The notes below the pieces were generated by a model. That model had not been told where the DNA came from and did not search any database. It saw only the letters and a program-made list of their open reading frames with translations. Shown here piece by piece: positions 1 through 7,876 of a stretch of DNA of 64,000 nt. Each line of letters begins with the position of its first letter. Within the stretch, counting starts at the first letter, position 1. The position numbers and the translations under genes are program-made. The DNA comes from Syntrophorhabdus sp. (GTDB taxonomy: Bacteria > Desulfobacterota > Syntrophorhabdia > Syntrophorhabdales > Syntrophorhabdaceae): assembly GCA_012719415.1 (NCBI GenBank), contig JAAYAK010000237.1, positions 1 through 64,000 on the forward strand, read 5' to 3'.

Positions 1-1395
1 TACGCGGTGCTCGTCGACCACGACTACCGGATGATCGATTGTCATATCCGGTGGATCACGAGATTGAGGCTTCTCGGCGGGTTCACCCTGTCCGAGGTCC
101 AGGGCGCGTACGAGATGTTCAGGAAGCTCGTGACCCCTGTCCTCACCAGCAAGCTGAAAGGGCGTGAGCTGCAGAATGCCCTGGAGCGCGTCAACGAGTG
201 TCTCTACTACACGATCACGAGGTTCAGCGACTATTTCCAGCAACTCCACGAAAAGCAGATCAGGGACCACGCGCGGGACCTGAAGAAACAGGTCGAGGAG
301 AGGACGAGCGAACTTGCCGAGTCGGAGGCGCAGTACCGGGTGCTCGTCGAGGACATTAACGACGGGTACTTCGTCAACCAGAACGGGATCATCGTCTTTG
401 CCAACAAGGCCTTCTGCGATCTCCACGACTACACGGTGGCAGAGGTTGTCGGCAGGCCGTACCTTGAGTTCATAGCCCCCGAGTCCCGCGGCGAGGTGAG
501 GAAACTCTATGAGACCCGGGTGGAAAGGGGGGCTGCACAGGACCTCTATATGTATTTCCGCCGCACTCGGGACGGACGCGCCCTTCCCACGGAGAACAAG
601 GTGAAGCTCATTATCTACCGGGGGCAGAAGGCCGCCGTCGGCATATGCAGGGACATAACGGAACGGGTCGAGATGGAGAGAAAGGTCCGCGAGTCGGAGA
701 GCCTCGCCCACATCGGGCAGCTTACCACTTCTCTCGCCCACGAGATCCGCAACCCCCTGTCTTCCGTCAAGATGAACATCCAGATACTCCTCAAGAAGAT
801 CGAGTTCAAGGGGAACGACAAGCGGCGGATGGAGATCATGACGGAGGAGATATCCCGCCTCGAGAGGATCCTCACAGAGATGTTGGATTTTGCCAAACCT
901 CTCAGACTGGACCTCAAGCCCGCGTCGATCAGGTCCATCATCCTCTCCTGCCTTGAGATGATGACGGTGAGGTTCCAGGAAAAGGGCATCGAGGTGCGCA
1001 AGTCGTTCTCGAGGGAAATCCCGAGGATATCCATAGACCGCGACAAGATCGAGCAGGCCATCATCAACGTCCTGCAAAACTCCATCGACGTGCTTCCCGA
1101 AGGGGGAAAGATCGGTATAAGGACGAAGTATGCCGCCGGGAACGGCAGGTTCGTCAGCATAGACGTCGATGACAACGGACCGGGCATAGCGGACGGAGAC
1201 CTTCCTTACGTTTTCGATCCTTTCTTCAGCAACAAGAAGAAGGGTACCGGACTGGGGCTGTGGAATGTGAAGAAGGTCATTGAGGCACACGGGGGGACGG
1301 TGGGTATTACCACGAAACGAACGGGGGGCGTTCACCTCTCCATGACGGTACCCGTCAGGAGGCGCAATAATGAAAAAAAGGATACTCATCGTTGA
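1..1395 (+). CDS. PAS-domain sensor histidine kinase, 5' end cut by window edge
   Basis: The reading frame is open to the first base, so the true start probably lies outside the window; the first usable start inside is GTG at 7. From there the visible 462 residues hold a helical N-terminus, a coiled linker near 85-105, one PAS domain (about 108-225), a HisKA dimerisation domain with the phospho-acceptor His at about 245 in LAHEIRNPL, and an ATPase domain with the N box (QAIINVLQNS), G1 (DNGPGI) and G2 (GTGLGLW). No membrane segment is visible, so the seen part is cytoplasmic. It overlaps the next gene by 26 bases, so kinase and regulator are translationally coupled partners. The signal sensed by the PAS domain cannot be read from sequence. 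The identification as an NtrB-type kinase is secure. Confidence 0.93.
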   Translation, partial: YAVLVDHDYRMIDCHIRWITRLRLLGGFTLSEVQGAYEMFRKLVTPVLTSKLKGRELQNALERVNECLYYTITRFSDYFQQLHEKQIRDHARDLKKQVEERTSELAESEAQYRVLVEDINDGYFVNQNGIIVFANKAFCDLHDYTVAEVVGRPYLEFIAPESRGEVRKLYETRVERGAAQDLYMYFRRTRDGRALPTENKVKLIIYRGQKAAVGICRDITERVEMERKVRESESLAHIGQLTTSLAHEIRNPLSSVKMNIQILLKKIEFKGNDKRRMEIMTEEISRLERILTEMLDFAKPLRLDLKPASIRSIILSCLEMMTVRFQEKGIEVRKSFSREIPRISIDRDKIEQAIINVLQNSIDVLPEGGKIGIRTKYAAGNGRFVSIDVDDNGPGIADGDLPYVFDPFFSNKKKGTGLGLWNVKKVIEAHGGTVGITTKRTGGVHLSMTVPVRRRNNEKKDTHR

Positions 1396-2734
1396 CGATG
1401 AGAAGTCGCTTCTGGAATCCCTTGAGATGTTCCTGAGCGAGAAGGGCTACGACGTGGCATGCGCCATGACCGCCGCCGAGGCCATCGAAAAGAACAACTC
1501 CTTCAAACCTGACGTGATCGTCCTCGATATCCGTCTTCCCGACAAGGATGGCCTCGAGGTGTTGAAAGAATTCAGGGAGACCACGAAAAAGAGCAACGTC
1601 ATCATAATAACGGCCTTCCATGACATGGACACAACGATCAAGGCGATGAAGTTCGGCGCCTGCGAGTACATCCCGAAACCGATCGATATCGAGGAACTGG
1701 AAAGCGCCGTCGAGCGGGCGGCGCGGGCCGGGGCGCCGGGGCCGGCCACGAACGCCATATCACTCGATCCCTCCCTCATATACGAAAAAGGGAAGATCAT
1801 CGGTAAGAGCCGGGAGATGAAGGAGATATTCAAGGCGATCGGGATACTGTCGGAGAACAAGGTAACGGTCCTCATAGAGGGGGAAACGGGAACGGGCAAA
1901 GAGATGATAGCCAGGGCCATCCACTATCACAGTCCGGGGAAGGACGCCCCGTTCATCGGGATCAACTGCTCCTCCATCGTGGGGACCCTTCTCGAAAGTG
2001 AGCTTTTCGGGCATGAGAAGGGTTCCTTCACGGGTGCCATCGCTACGAAGAAAGGAAAATTTGAACTCGCCGGCGATGGCACGATCTTCCTCGACGAGGT
2101 GAGCGAGATACCCTTTGAAATGCAGGCGAAGCTGCTGCGCTTCCTGCAGGAGAAAGAGTTCGAGCACGTCGGAGGTGAAAGGAGCCTGAAGTCCAACGCG
2201 CGGGTCATAGCCGCGACGAACAGGGACCTCTGGCAGATGGTCCGTGAGGGCCATTTCAGGGAGGATCTTTTTTACAGGCTGAGCGTCGCCATGATCAGGG
2301 TGCCTCCGCTTCGGGACCGGAGTTCCGACATACCTCTGCTCATCCAGTACCTGCTCAAGAAGATCAATGCCGACCTGCACCACAGCATCAAGAGGGTCGA
2401 GGAAAGGGCCATGGAGAGACTGCTCGCCTATCACTGGCCAGGCAACGTCCGTGAGCTGGAGAACGTTTTGACGAGGGGCGTGATCTCCACCCCCGGCGAG
2501 GTCATCCTCGACGAGTTCATCGTGACGCTTCTCGAAAAGGCCGACGCCGACGAAGAGGAGGCGAGGGAGGCGACGGGCGCCATGACGACCCTGCAGGATG
2601 TCGAGAAGGTCCACATTCTCAAGGTCCTCCAGCACACGGGATGGCATTTCGGCAAGACCTGCGGCATCCTCGGCATATCGCGGCCCACCCTCCGGCAGAA
2701 GCTGAAGGAGTACGATATCGCCTTGCCCTCCTGA
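1370..2734 (+). CDS. NtrC-family sigma-54 response regulator
   Basis: 454 residues: receiver domain (1-120) with acidic pair DD9-10 and phospho-acceptor Asp53; AAA+ ATPase (about 143-375) with Walker A GETGTGKE near 171-178, the sigma-54 contact loop GSFTGA near 218-223 (a GAFTGA variant) and Walker B FLDEVSE; Fis-type HTH at 411-454. It is the partner of the overlapping upstream kinase. It should activate sigma-54 RNA polymerase from upstream enhancers. Two sigma-54 type promoters (2750-2765 and 3118-3133) lie immediately downstream, in front of the small HTH gene and the Liv-type operon, which are the natural targets. The ATG at 1370 lies inside the kinase gene, as is usual for coupled pairs. 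Confidence 0.95.
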   Translation: MKKRILIVDDEKSLLESLEMFLSEKGYDVACAMTAAEAIEKNNSFKPDVIVLDIRLPDKDGLEVLKEFRETTKKSNVIIITAFHDMDTTIKAMKFGACEYIPKPIDIEELESAVERAARAGAPGPATNAISLDPSLIYEKGKIIGKSREMKEIFKAIGILSENKVTVLIEGETGTGKEMIARAIHYHSPGKDAPFIGINCSSIVGTLLESELFGHEKGSFTGAIATKKGKFELAGDGTIFLDEVSEIPFEMQAKLLRFLQEKEFEHVGGERSLKSNARVIAATNRDLWQMVREGHFREDLFYRLSVAMIRVPPLRDRSSDIPLLIQYLLKKINADLHHSIKRVEERAMERLLAYHWPGNVRELENVLTRGVISTPGEVILDEFIVTLLEKADADEEEAREATGAMTTLQDVEKVHILKVLQHTGWHFGKTCGILGISRPTLRQKLKEYDIALPS

Positions 2735-2749
2735 TCTCCACCCCGTTGC

Positions 2750-2765
2750 TGGCATCCTAATTGCA
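2750..2765 (+). promoter_or_regulatory. Sigma-54 (-24/-12) promoter candidate
   Basis: The sequence TGGCATCCTAATTGCA matches the sigma-54 consensus (TGG, then TTGC) with GG and GC ten bases apart. The GC is at 2763-2764, so transcription should start near 2775. That places the ATG at 2772 upstream of the transcript and favours the ATG at 2790 for the small HTH gene. It sits 16 bases after the stop of an NtrC-type activator. Confidence 0.65.
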
Positions 2766-2789
2766 GTTAGCATGTCCGTGACCCCTTCA

Positions 2790-2957
2790 ATGAAGACGCT
2801 GCAGGAAATCCGAAAAGAGCACATCTGCAAAGTGCTCGAAAAGACACATTGGGATTTGAAAGAGGCCAGTACCATCCTCGAAATTTCAGAGGATGTTCTT
2901 CTAAAAGAGATCAACAGCGCGGGAATCACAAGAGCGAAAATTTTCCATCAAAAGTAA
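2790..2957 (+). CDS. Stand-alone Fis-type HTH mini-protein
   Basis: 55 residues from ATG 2790 (61 if ATG 2772 is used). The protein aligns by eye over its whole length with the C-terminal Fis HTH of the upstream regulator: both have a TLQ(D/E) opening, then HI.KVL..T.W and a G-I-S/E-I-S turn. It therefore looks like an isolated DNA-binding domain of an enhancer-binding protein, without receiver or AAA+ domain. Such a protein could compete with the full regulator at enhancers or act as a Fis-like architectural factor; it could also be a decayed duplicate. The sigma-54 promoter at 2750-2765 argues for expression. No clear ribosome-binding site is seen. Function is inferred. Confidence 0.6.
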   Translation: MKTLQEIRKEHICKVLEKTHWDLKEASTILEISEDVLLKEINSAGITRAKIFHQK

Positions 2958-2964
2958 AAGTTCC

Positions 2965-2993
2965 TTTCAATTCCCGTCAGAGGAGAATTGAAA
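2965..2993. promoter_or_regulatory. Inverted repeat, candidate enhancer for the NtrC-type regulator
   Basis: Perfect 9-base arms TTTCAATTC (2965-2973) and GAATTGAAA (2985-2993) are separated by 11 bases. The centre lies about 140 bases upstream of the -24 box at 3118, a typical enhancer distance. The arms are AT-rich and no T-run follows, so this is not a convincing terminator for the small HTH gene. Binding by the upstream response regulator is inferred. Confidence 0.5.
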
Positions 2994-3117
2994 ATTTTCT
3001 GCAATCTGACGTCACATCCATCCCCGGGGATTGTTCTACACCCTTTGAAGCGATTGACGTGCAACCCGCCGCAAACGTTACTCTCAACCGGCGAGGGGGA
3101 GCGGGTACCGGCAGACA

Positions 3118-3133
3118 TGGCATAAATATTGCT
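3118..3133 (+). promoter_or_regulatory. Sigma-54 promoter of the Liv-type operon
   Basis: TGGCATAAATATTGCT has the invariant GG (3119-3120) and GC (3131-3132) ten bases apart and the full TGGCA and TTGCT blocks. The predicted start near 3144 leaves a leader of about 45 bases containing GGGGGAGG before the ATG at 3190. A sigma-54 activator gene lies just upstream, which supports the call. Confidence 0.75.
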
Positions 3134-3189
3134 CATTCCGTGGGAAAGGGCAAAAAGGGTATCAAATATATCCAAAGGGGGAGGTTAGC

Positions 3190-4446
3190 ATGAGAAAGCT
3201 GATGTGCATCATCATCGCTTTATTTGCGATGGGGTTTTTTCTGCCCGGCCCAGCGGGTGCCGCGGATCCCATCGTGATCGGGGCGCCGCTAGCGACCGCA
3301 TTCCTGTATGGATGGGACGCGGAGAGGGGCATCAAGCTTGCGGCGGATGAGATCAATGCCGCGGGCGGAGTAAAGGTGGGCAACACAAAGAGACCGTTCA
3401 AGGTGGAGGTCATCGACACCAGAGACCTCGAGCCCGGCGTGCCGGTCAGCGAGGCGCTCCTGGGGCTGGAAAAGCTCATACTCGAGAAGAAGGCGGATTT
3501 TATCGTCGGCGGACCGGTGCGCTCGGAAGCGGCCCTTGCCGCCATGGACATCCTGAGCAAGTATAAGAAGGTGAGCATCCTCACTACCGGGGTCCTCACT
3601 CCCGCGTACCACAAGAAGGTCGCAGATAATTATGCCAAATACAAATACTGTTTCAGGAACTCGAGCCATGTCGGCGTTATGATGCCGGAGTTCCTCACCC
3701 TCCTTGAAGACATGAGGAAAAGCTACGGGTTCAAGACCGCAGCCATCATGGTCCAGGATGTGGCGCATGCCCGCGCGGGTGGGGAGGCCATGGAAAAGGC
3801 CCTGAAAGGCAAGGGCTGGACCGTCATGGCGCCGAAGATCTATCCCACCGGGACCACGGACTATTCCGTCGGGCTCGCGGATGCCGGCAAGAACGGTGCC
3901 CAGATCCTTTTCCTGTGGATGGACATGCCTGAGAGCACCATCCTTCTGAAGCAGTGGGCGGACATGAAGCTCAAATGCATCCCCATCGGGTTTGTGAACG
4001 CGGCCGAGCAGCCTGGATTCATGAAGGCCTCGGGAGGAAAAGGGGAATACCTCATAGTGAACCTCGTCAACGGCGGCAACGCGCCCGCGAAGATCACTCC
4101 CTGGACGATGAAGTTCGTCGATGCCTACAAGAAAAAATGGGGGCTTGAGCCCGAGGGTTACGGCACATCGTCGAGCTACATGGCTGTCTACCAGTTGAAG
4201 GACGCCATCGAGAAAGCGGGGAGCACGGACTCGGAGAAGGTGATCACCGCCCTCGAGAACGGGGACATCATGGGTGTCTACGGGAGAATGAGGTTCGACA
4301 AGAAGACGCACCAGATAATCCCTTCCCTCGACCCGAAGGAAGGCGCTGTGACGGGCATCATCCAGTGGCAGAAGGGCAAGAGGGTGCAGATATTCCCTCC
4401 CAAGGTGGCAGATGCGAAGGTCGTTCTTCCGCCCTGGATGAAGTAA
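3190..4446 (+). CDS. Periplasmic substrate-binding protein of Liv-type ABC importer
   Basis: 418 residues with a clear Sec signal peptide (cleavage after about residue 24, GPAGA/ADP) and the periplasmic ligand-binding fold typical of Liv-type proteins: IVIGAPLATAF at the start of the mature chain and an ABC-type fold to the end. The start follows a strong Shine-Dalgarno (GGGGGAGG). It is the first gene of an uninterrupted series that includes both permeases, both ATPases and an acyl-CoA ligase. The family binds branched-chain amino acids, amides, urea or aromatic acids. Because an acyl-CoA ligase follows and a sigma-54 system precedes, a carboxylic acid ligand is more likely than leucine; this is inference. 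Confidence 0.9.
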   Translation: MRKLMCIIIALFAMGFFLPGPAGAADPIVIGAPLATAFLYGWDAERGIKLAADEINAAGGVKVGNTKRPFKVEVIDTRDLEPGVPVSEALLGLEKLILEKKADFIVGGPVRSEAALAAMDILSKYKKVSILTTGVLTPAYHKKVADNYAKYKYCFRNSSHVGVMMPEFLTLLEDMRKSYGFKTAAIMVQDVAHARAGGEAMEKALKGKGWTVMAPKIYPTGTTDYSVGLADAGKNGAQILFLWMDMPESTILLKQWADMKLKCIPIGFVNAAEQPGFMKASGGKGEYLIVNLVNGGNAPAKITPWTMKFVDAYKKKWGLEPEGYGTSSSYMAVYQLKDAIEKAGSTDSEKVITALENGDIMGVYGRMRFDKKTHQIIPSLDPKEGAVTGIIQWQKGKRVQIFPPKVADAKVVLPPWMK

Positions 4447-4465
4447 ACCAAGAAAGAGGGGACAT

Positions 4466-5335
4466 ATGGAGCTTCTCGTATACGGGATCATCAACAGCAT
4501 CACCCTCTCCCTGGTATCCCTTGGCTTTACCCTTGTGTACAGCATAAGCAGGGTCCCGAACTTCGCTCACGGGGCCCTGTATGTTGCCTCGGGATACCTG
4601 ACGTGGCTCTTTCTCAACCAGTTTCTGGGATTCCCCTATTTTCTGGCGATCCTGTTGGGAGTGATCATCACGAGCCTTGTGGGGGCGGCCATCTACCAGT
4701 TCATACTCGTGCGCATCAGGGGCATGGAGATATCGGAGATAATAGCGACGTACGCGATCGGCCTTGCTATCCTGGAGGGTTTAAGGTGGGGAGGTTTGAG
4801 AGGCGGGACATTCGTTCTGCCCGCCTTCTTTTCCGGCTCCGTCAGCATACTGGGCGTGAGCGTGGACTACCAGCGTCTCATCATCGTCGGGGCGGGCATA
4901 CTGACCTTTATCATTCTCTACCTCTTCACGCGCCTGACGAAGGTCGGCCTTGCCTTTCGCGGCATAGCCCAGGATGAACGGGCGGCCATGATGCTCGGGA
5001 TCAATTCCGATATGACCGCCGTTCTCTCCCTCGCCATAGGATCGGCGCTGGCGGGGCTTGCCGCGGTGCTCCTTCTGCCCCTGGGGAACATAGTCGTGGA
5101 AGGAGGATACAACGTTCTTGTCTTCGCCGTCGCTGTCTGTGTCATCGGGGGATTGGGGAGCTGGGGAGGAGTGATCGTCGCCTCTTTCATTATCGGCTTC
5201 GCCCAGATCATGACGGAGTTCTTCATCTCCGCCCATTACCAGATGGTCGTTGCCCTTCTCGCCATCATTATCACACTTCTCGTCAAGCCTTCGGGGATAT
5301 TCGGTAAACAGAAAGAACTGGAAGAGCGGGTGTAG
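4466..5335 (+). CDS. livH: Branched-chain-type ABC permease LivH
   Basis: 289 residues, strongly hydrophobic throughout (about 8 membrane helices), of the BPD_transp_2 LivH family. It begins with the typical NSITLSLVSLGFTLVYSI segment and has the family loop AQDERAAMMLGIN before the later helices. It follows the binding protein by 19 bases with RBS AGAGGGG and is followed two bases later by livM. It forms the translocation channel with LivM in the inner membrane. Its length is normal for LivH. Confidence 0.93.
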   Translation: MELLVYGIINSITLSLVSLGFTLVYSISRVPNFAHGALYVASGYLTWLFLNQFLGFPYFLAILLGVIITSLVGAAIYQFILVRIRGMEISEIIATYAIGLAILEGLRWGGLRGGTFVLPAFFSGSVSILGVSVDYQRLIIVGAGILTFIILYLFTRLTKVGLAFRGIAQDERAAMMLGINSDMTAVLSLAIGSALAGLAAVLLLPLGNIVVEGGYNVLVFAVAVCVIGGLGSWGGVIVASFIIGFAQIMTEFFISAHYQMVVALLAIIITLLVKPSGIFGKQKELEERV

Positions 5336-5337
5336 CC

Positions 5338-6351
5338 ATGGATACGATGATGCGAAAAGAGAGGATCGACCGGGGGCTCAAGGTGAGGACGGAGGGCATC
5401 TACGCGATAACCTCCGCGCGGGAGATCCTCTATCTGATGGGACCGAGGATACTGCTCATCGTGGGGCTTCTGGCCCTTCCGTTTGTATTCGAGCTTGCTC
5501 CATACTGGAAAAAGGTCATCAACATCATGTGCGCGTACGCGCTCCTCGCGTTATCCTTCGACTTCCTGGCGAACTATGTCGGCCTTGTGTGTCTTGGAGG
5601 CGCGTTCTTCACCGGGGTCGGAGGATATTTCGCGGCTATCTTCAACGTGGAAGCGGGGTTGCCCATATGGCTATCGATGCCGCTGGCGACCGTCGTCGGG
5701 GCGGTGTTCTGCACCGTTGTGCTTTTGCCATGCCTTCCGCTGAGGGGTGTCTATTTCGCGATCGTCACCCTCATGTATCCCCTGCTGTTCACGAGGATCA
5801 TAGAGGCCCTGAACATACTCGGCGGCACGAACGGCATGACCGGGGTCGCTCCCTTTCCCAACGCCTACGTTGAGAACTATGTGATCATCATCCTGGCCCT
5901 TGTCTTTCTCTTCGCCATGCGGAGATTCGTGAACGAGGACGTCGGTCTTGTCCTGAGAGGCGTGAAGGACAACGACCAGTCGGTGAGGGCATCGGGCATA
6001 AGCGTCACCCGCATGAGGATCATCGGGGTTTTTATCGCGTCCCTGCTCGGGTGCCTCGCGGGTGCTTACATTGCCCATCTGTACATGTGGGCGGGTATCT
6101 CGCTCTTCGCCCTCGACTTTTCGATCATTCCCATTGCCGCGGTTGTCATTGGAGGAGGCGGGACCCTGGTGGGTGCCTTGATCGGCGCCTTCATCCTTGT
6201 TCCCCTCTCGGAGGTCCTCAGGGCCTTCGGGACCTTCAGGATCGTCATCTACTGCGTCATCCTGACGGGTTTTATCGTGTTCAAGAGCGAGGGTATCATG
6301 ATCTACCTTCAGAGAAAGTATCACCAGTTTGAAAGGTGGGTGAAAGTATGA
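5338..6351 (+). CDS. livM: Branched-chain-type ABC permease LivM
   Basis: 337 residues, about nine to ten membrane helices after a charged N-terminus of roughly 35 residues. It shows LivM-family features: ALLALSFDFLANYVGLVCLG and the EAA-like loop VLRGVKDNDQSVRASGI. The stop overlaps the start of livG (ATGA), showing coupled translation. It is the second channel subunit of the importer. Confidence 0.93.
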   Translation: MDTMMRKERIDRGLKVRTEGIYAITSAREILYLMGPRILLIVGLLALPFVFELAPYWKKVINIMCAYALLALSFDFLANYVGLVCLGGAFFTGVGGYFAAIFNVEAGLPIWLSMPLATVVGAVFCTVVLLPCLPLRGVYFAIVTLMYPLLFTRIIEALNILGGTNGMTGVAPFPNAYVENYVIIILALVFLFAMRRFVNEDVGLVLRGVKDNDQSVRASGISVTRMRIIGVFIASLLGCLAGAYIAHLYMWAGISLFALDFSIIPIAAVVIGGGGTLVGALIGAFILVPLSEVLRAFGTFRIVIYCVILTGFIVFKSEGIMIYLQRKYHQFERWVKV

Positions 6352-7115
6352 GCGCGCAGCCGGTACTATCCGTGCATGGAATCACGAAATCCTTCGGCGG
6401 TCTGAAGGCGCTCATGGATGTGAGCTTCGATATCTACGAAGGGGATGTCTTCGGCATAATCGGACCGAACGGGTCAGGAAAAACGACGCTGATAAACTGC
6501 ATCACCGGTTTCATCAGGACAGAGGCGGGCAAGGTGATGTTCAAAGGCAAGGACATCACGGGCTGGCAGCCTCACAAGATAGCGGACATAGGGATCGCCA
6601 GGACCTTCCAGATAATGCGGCCCTATCATTCCCTGCCGGCGTACAAGAACCTGATAATACCGCTGTGGTCGCCAAGGGCACGTAAGACCGGCGGGTGGCG
6701 CGGGGGCGGAAAGCACGGCGACAGGGACACGGTCGCCGTCGACATCCTCGAGGAGATCGGGTTCGAGCGCGATTCCCGGGTGCCTTACAAGCTTGCATCA
6801 ACCCTGCCCACGGGGTATCAGAAACGGCTCGAACTGGCGAGGTGCATGGCGCTGCGCCCGGAGATCATATTCTGTGACGAGGTCTTTTCCGGATTGAGCA
6901 TGAGTGAGATAGCAGGCATGGTACCGCTCATCGAGAAGATGAAGATGGAGGGAATAACGCTCATCATGGTGGAACATCGCCTGCGCGAGCTTTTCAAGGT
7001 GGCGACAAGGGTCATGGCCCTCAATTTCGGAGAGAAAATAACAGAAGGTGAAGCGCTCGATGTCATCGAGGACAAAAGAGTACGAGAGGCATACCTCGGA
7101 AGCGAAGGAGTGTAG
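6348..7115 (+). CDS. livG: Liv-type ABC transporter ATP-binding protein LivG
   Basis: 255 residues when started at the ATG at 6348, which has a good RBS (AAAGGTGGG) and a four-base overlap with livM; an in-frame GTG at 6336 would add four residues and is less likely. Walker A is GPNGSGKT. The ABC signature is degenerate (LPTGYQKRLELARCMA where the family usually has LSGG), followed by Walker B IIFCDEVFSGL and the switch H (MVEHRL). The LPTGYQ signature variant is known in aromatic-acid-associated Liv ATPases and still leaves a canonical partner in LivF. Confidence 0.92.
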   Translation: MSAQPVLSVHGITKSFGGLKALMDVSFDIYEGDVFGIIGPNGSGKTTLINCITGFIRTEAGKVMFKGKDITGWQPHKIADIGIARTFQIMRPYHSLPAYKNLIIPLWSPRARKTGGWRGGGKHGDRDTVAVDILEEIGFERDSRVPYKLASTLPTGYQKRLELARCMALRPEIIFCDEVFSGLSMSEIAGMVPLIEKMKMEGITLIMVEHRLRELFKVATRVMALNFGEKITEGEALDVIEDKRVREAYLGSEGV

Positions 7116-7118
7116 CCC

Positions 7119-7865
7119 ATGTTCGAAGCCTTTGAATTGATGGTGTTTTTTGAGAATATGATCGCTCTCAACAACGTGAGCATGACCTGCAGCGAGGGCA
7201 AGATCATCGGGATATTCGGTTCCAACAGCGCGGGGAAGAGTACCTTCATGCACGCCATCTCCGGGATCATCCTGGATATCAAGAAGAAAGAGTTGATGCG
7301 TGGCGGTGAACGGATATCCGTATTCGGGCGTGTGTTCTTCAACGGGAAGGACATATCGGCGGTGAGCCCCCACAACCGGGCGAAGGCAGGCATTGTCCTG
7401 TGTCCGGAACGAAGAAGGATATTTCCCGAGAGCTCGACGCTGGAGAATCTGAAGATCGGTTCCTATCTGGTGGGCAGCCGTGAGACCAAAGAGAACCTGG
7501 AATATGTCCTCAATCTCTTTCCTCGGCTCAAGGACCATTTGAAGAGACAGGGGGGGTTCTTAAGCGGCGGCGAGCAGCAGATGCTCGCCATCGGCAGGGC
7601 GCTCATGGCGTCGCCGAAGATGCTCCTGCTCGACGAACCTCTCCTGGGTCTGAGCCCGGCGTATCAGGAGATCGTCGTCAACGGAACCAAGGCCATCCGC
7701 GATTCGAAAGGTATCTCGATCATCATCACGGAACAATATGCTCGGCCCGTCATGCCCATTATCGATTACGGATATATACTTGAGAACGGCTCCAGTGTGC
7801 TGATGGGGACAAGAGAAGAACTGATGGATAATCCCGATGTGAAATCGGCATATTTCGGAGTGTAA
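7119..7865 (+). CDS. livF: Liv-type ABC transporter ATP-binding protein LivF
   Basis: 248 residues. The Walker A is GSNSAGKST rather than the usual GPNGAGKT, but the catalytic GK-ST is intact. The signature FLSGGEQQMLAIGRAL and Walker B LLLDEPLLGLSP are canonical, with TEQYA as the switch segment. It pairs with LivG. The N-terminus has a slightly unusual FEAFELMVFFENMIAL strand. It lies 11 bases from the acyl-CoA ligase, so it is in the same transcript. Confidence 0.93.
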   Translation: MFEAFELMVFFENMIALNNVSMTCSEGKIIGIFGSNSAGKSTFMHAISGIILDIKKKELMRGGERISVFGRVFFNGKDISAVSPHNRAKAGIVLCPERRRIFPESSTLENLKIGSYLVGSRETKENLEYVLNLFPRLKDHLKRQGGFLSGGEQQMLAIGRALMASPKMLLLDEPLLGLSPAYQEIVVNGTKAIRDSKGISIIITEQYARPVMPIIDYGYILENGSSVLMGTREELMDNPDVKSAYFGV

Positions 7866-7876
7866 GGGGTGAGGCA

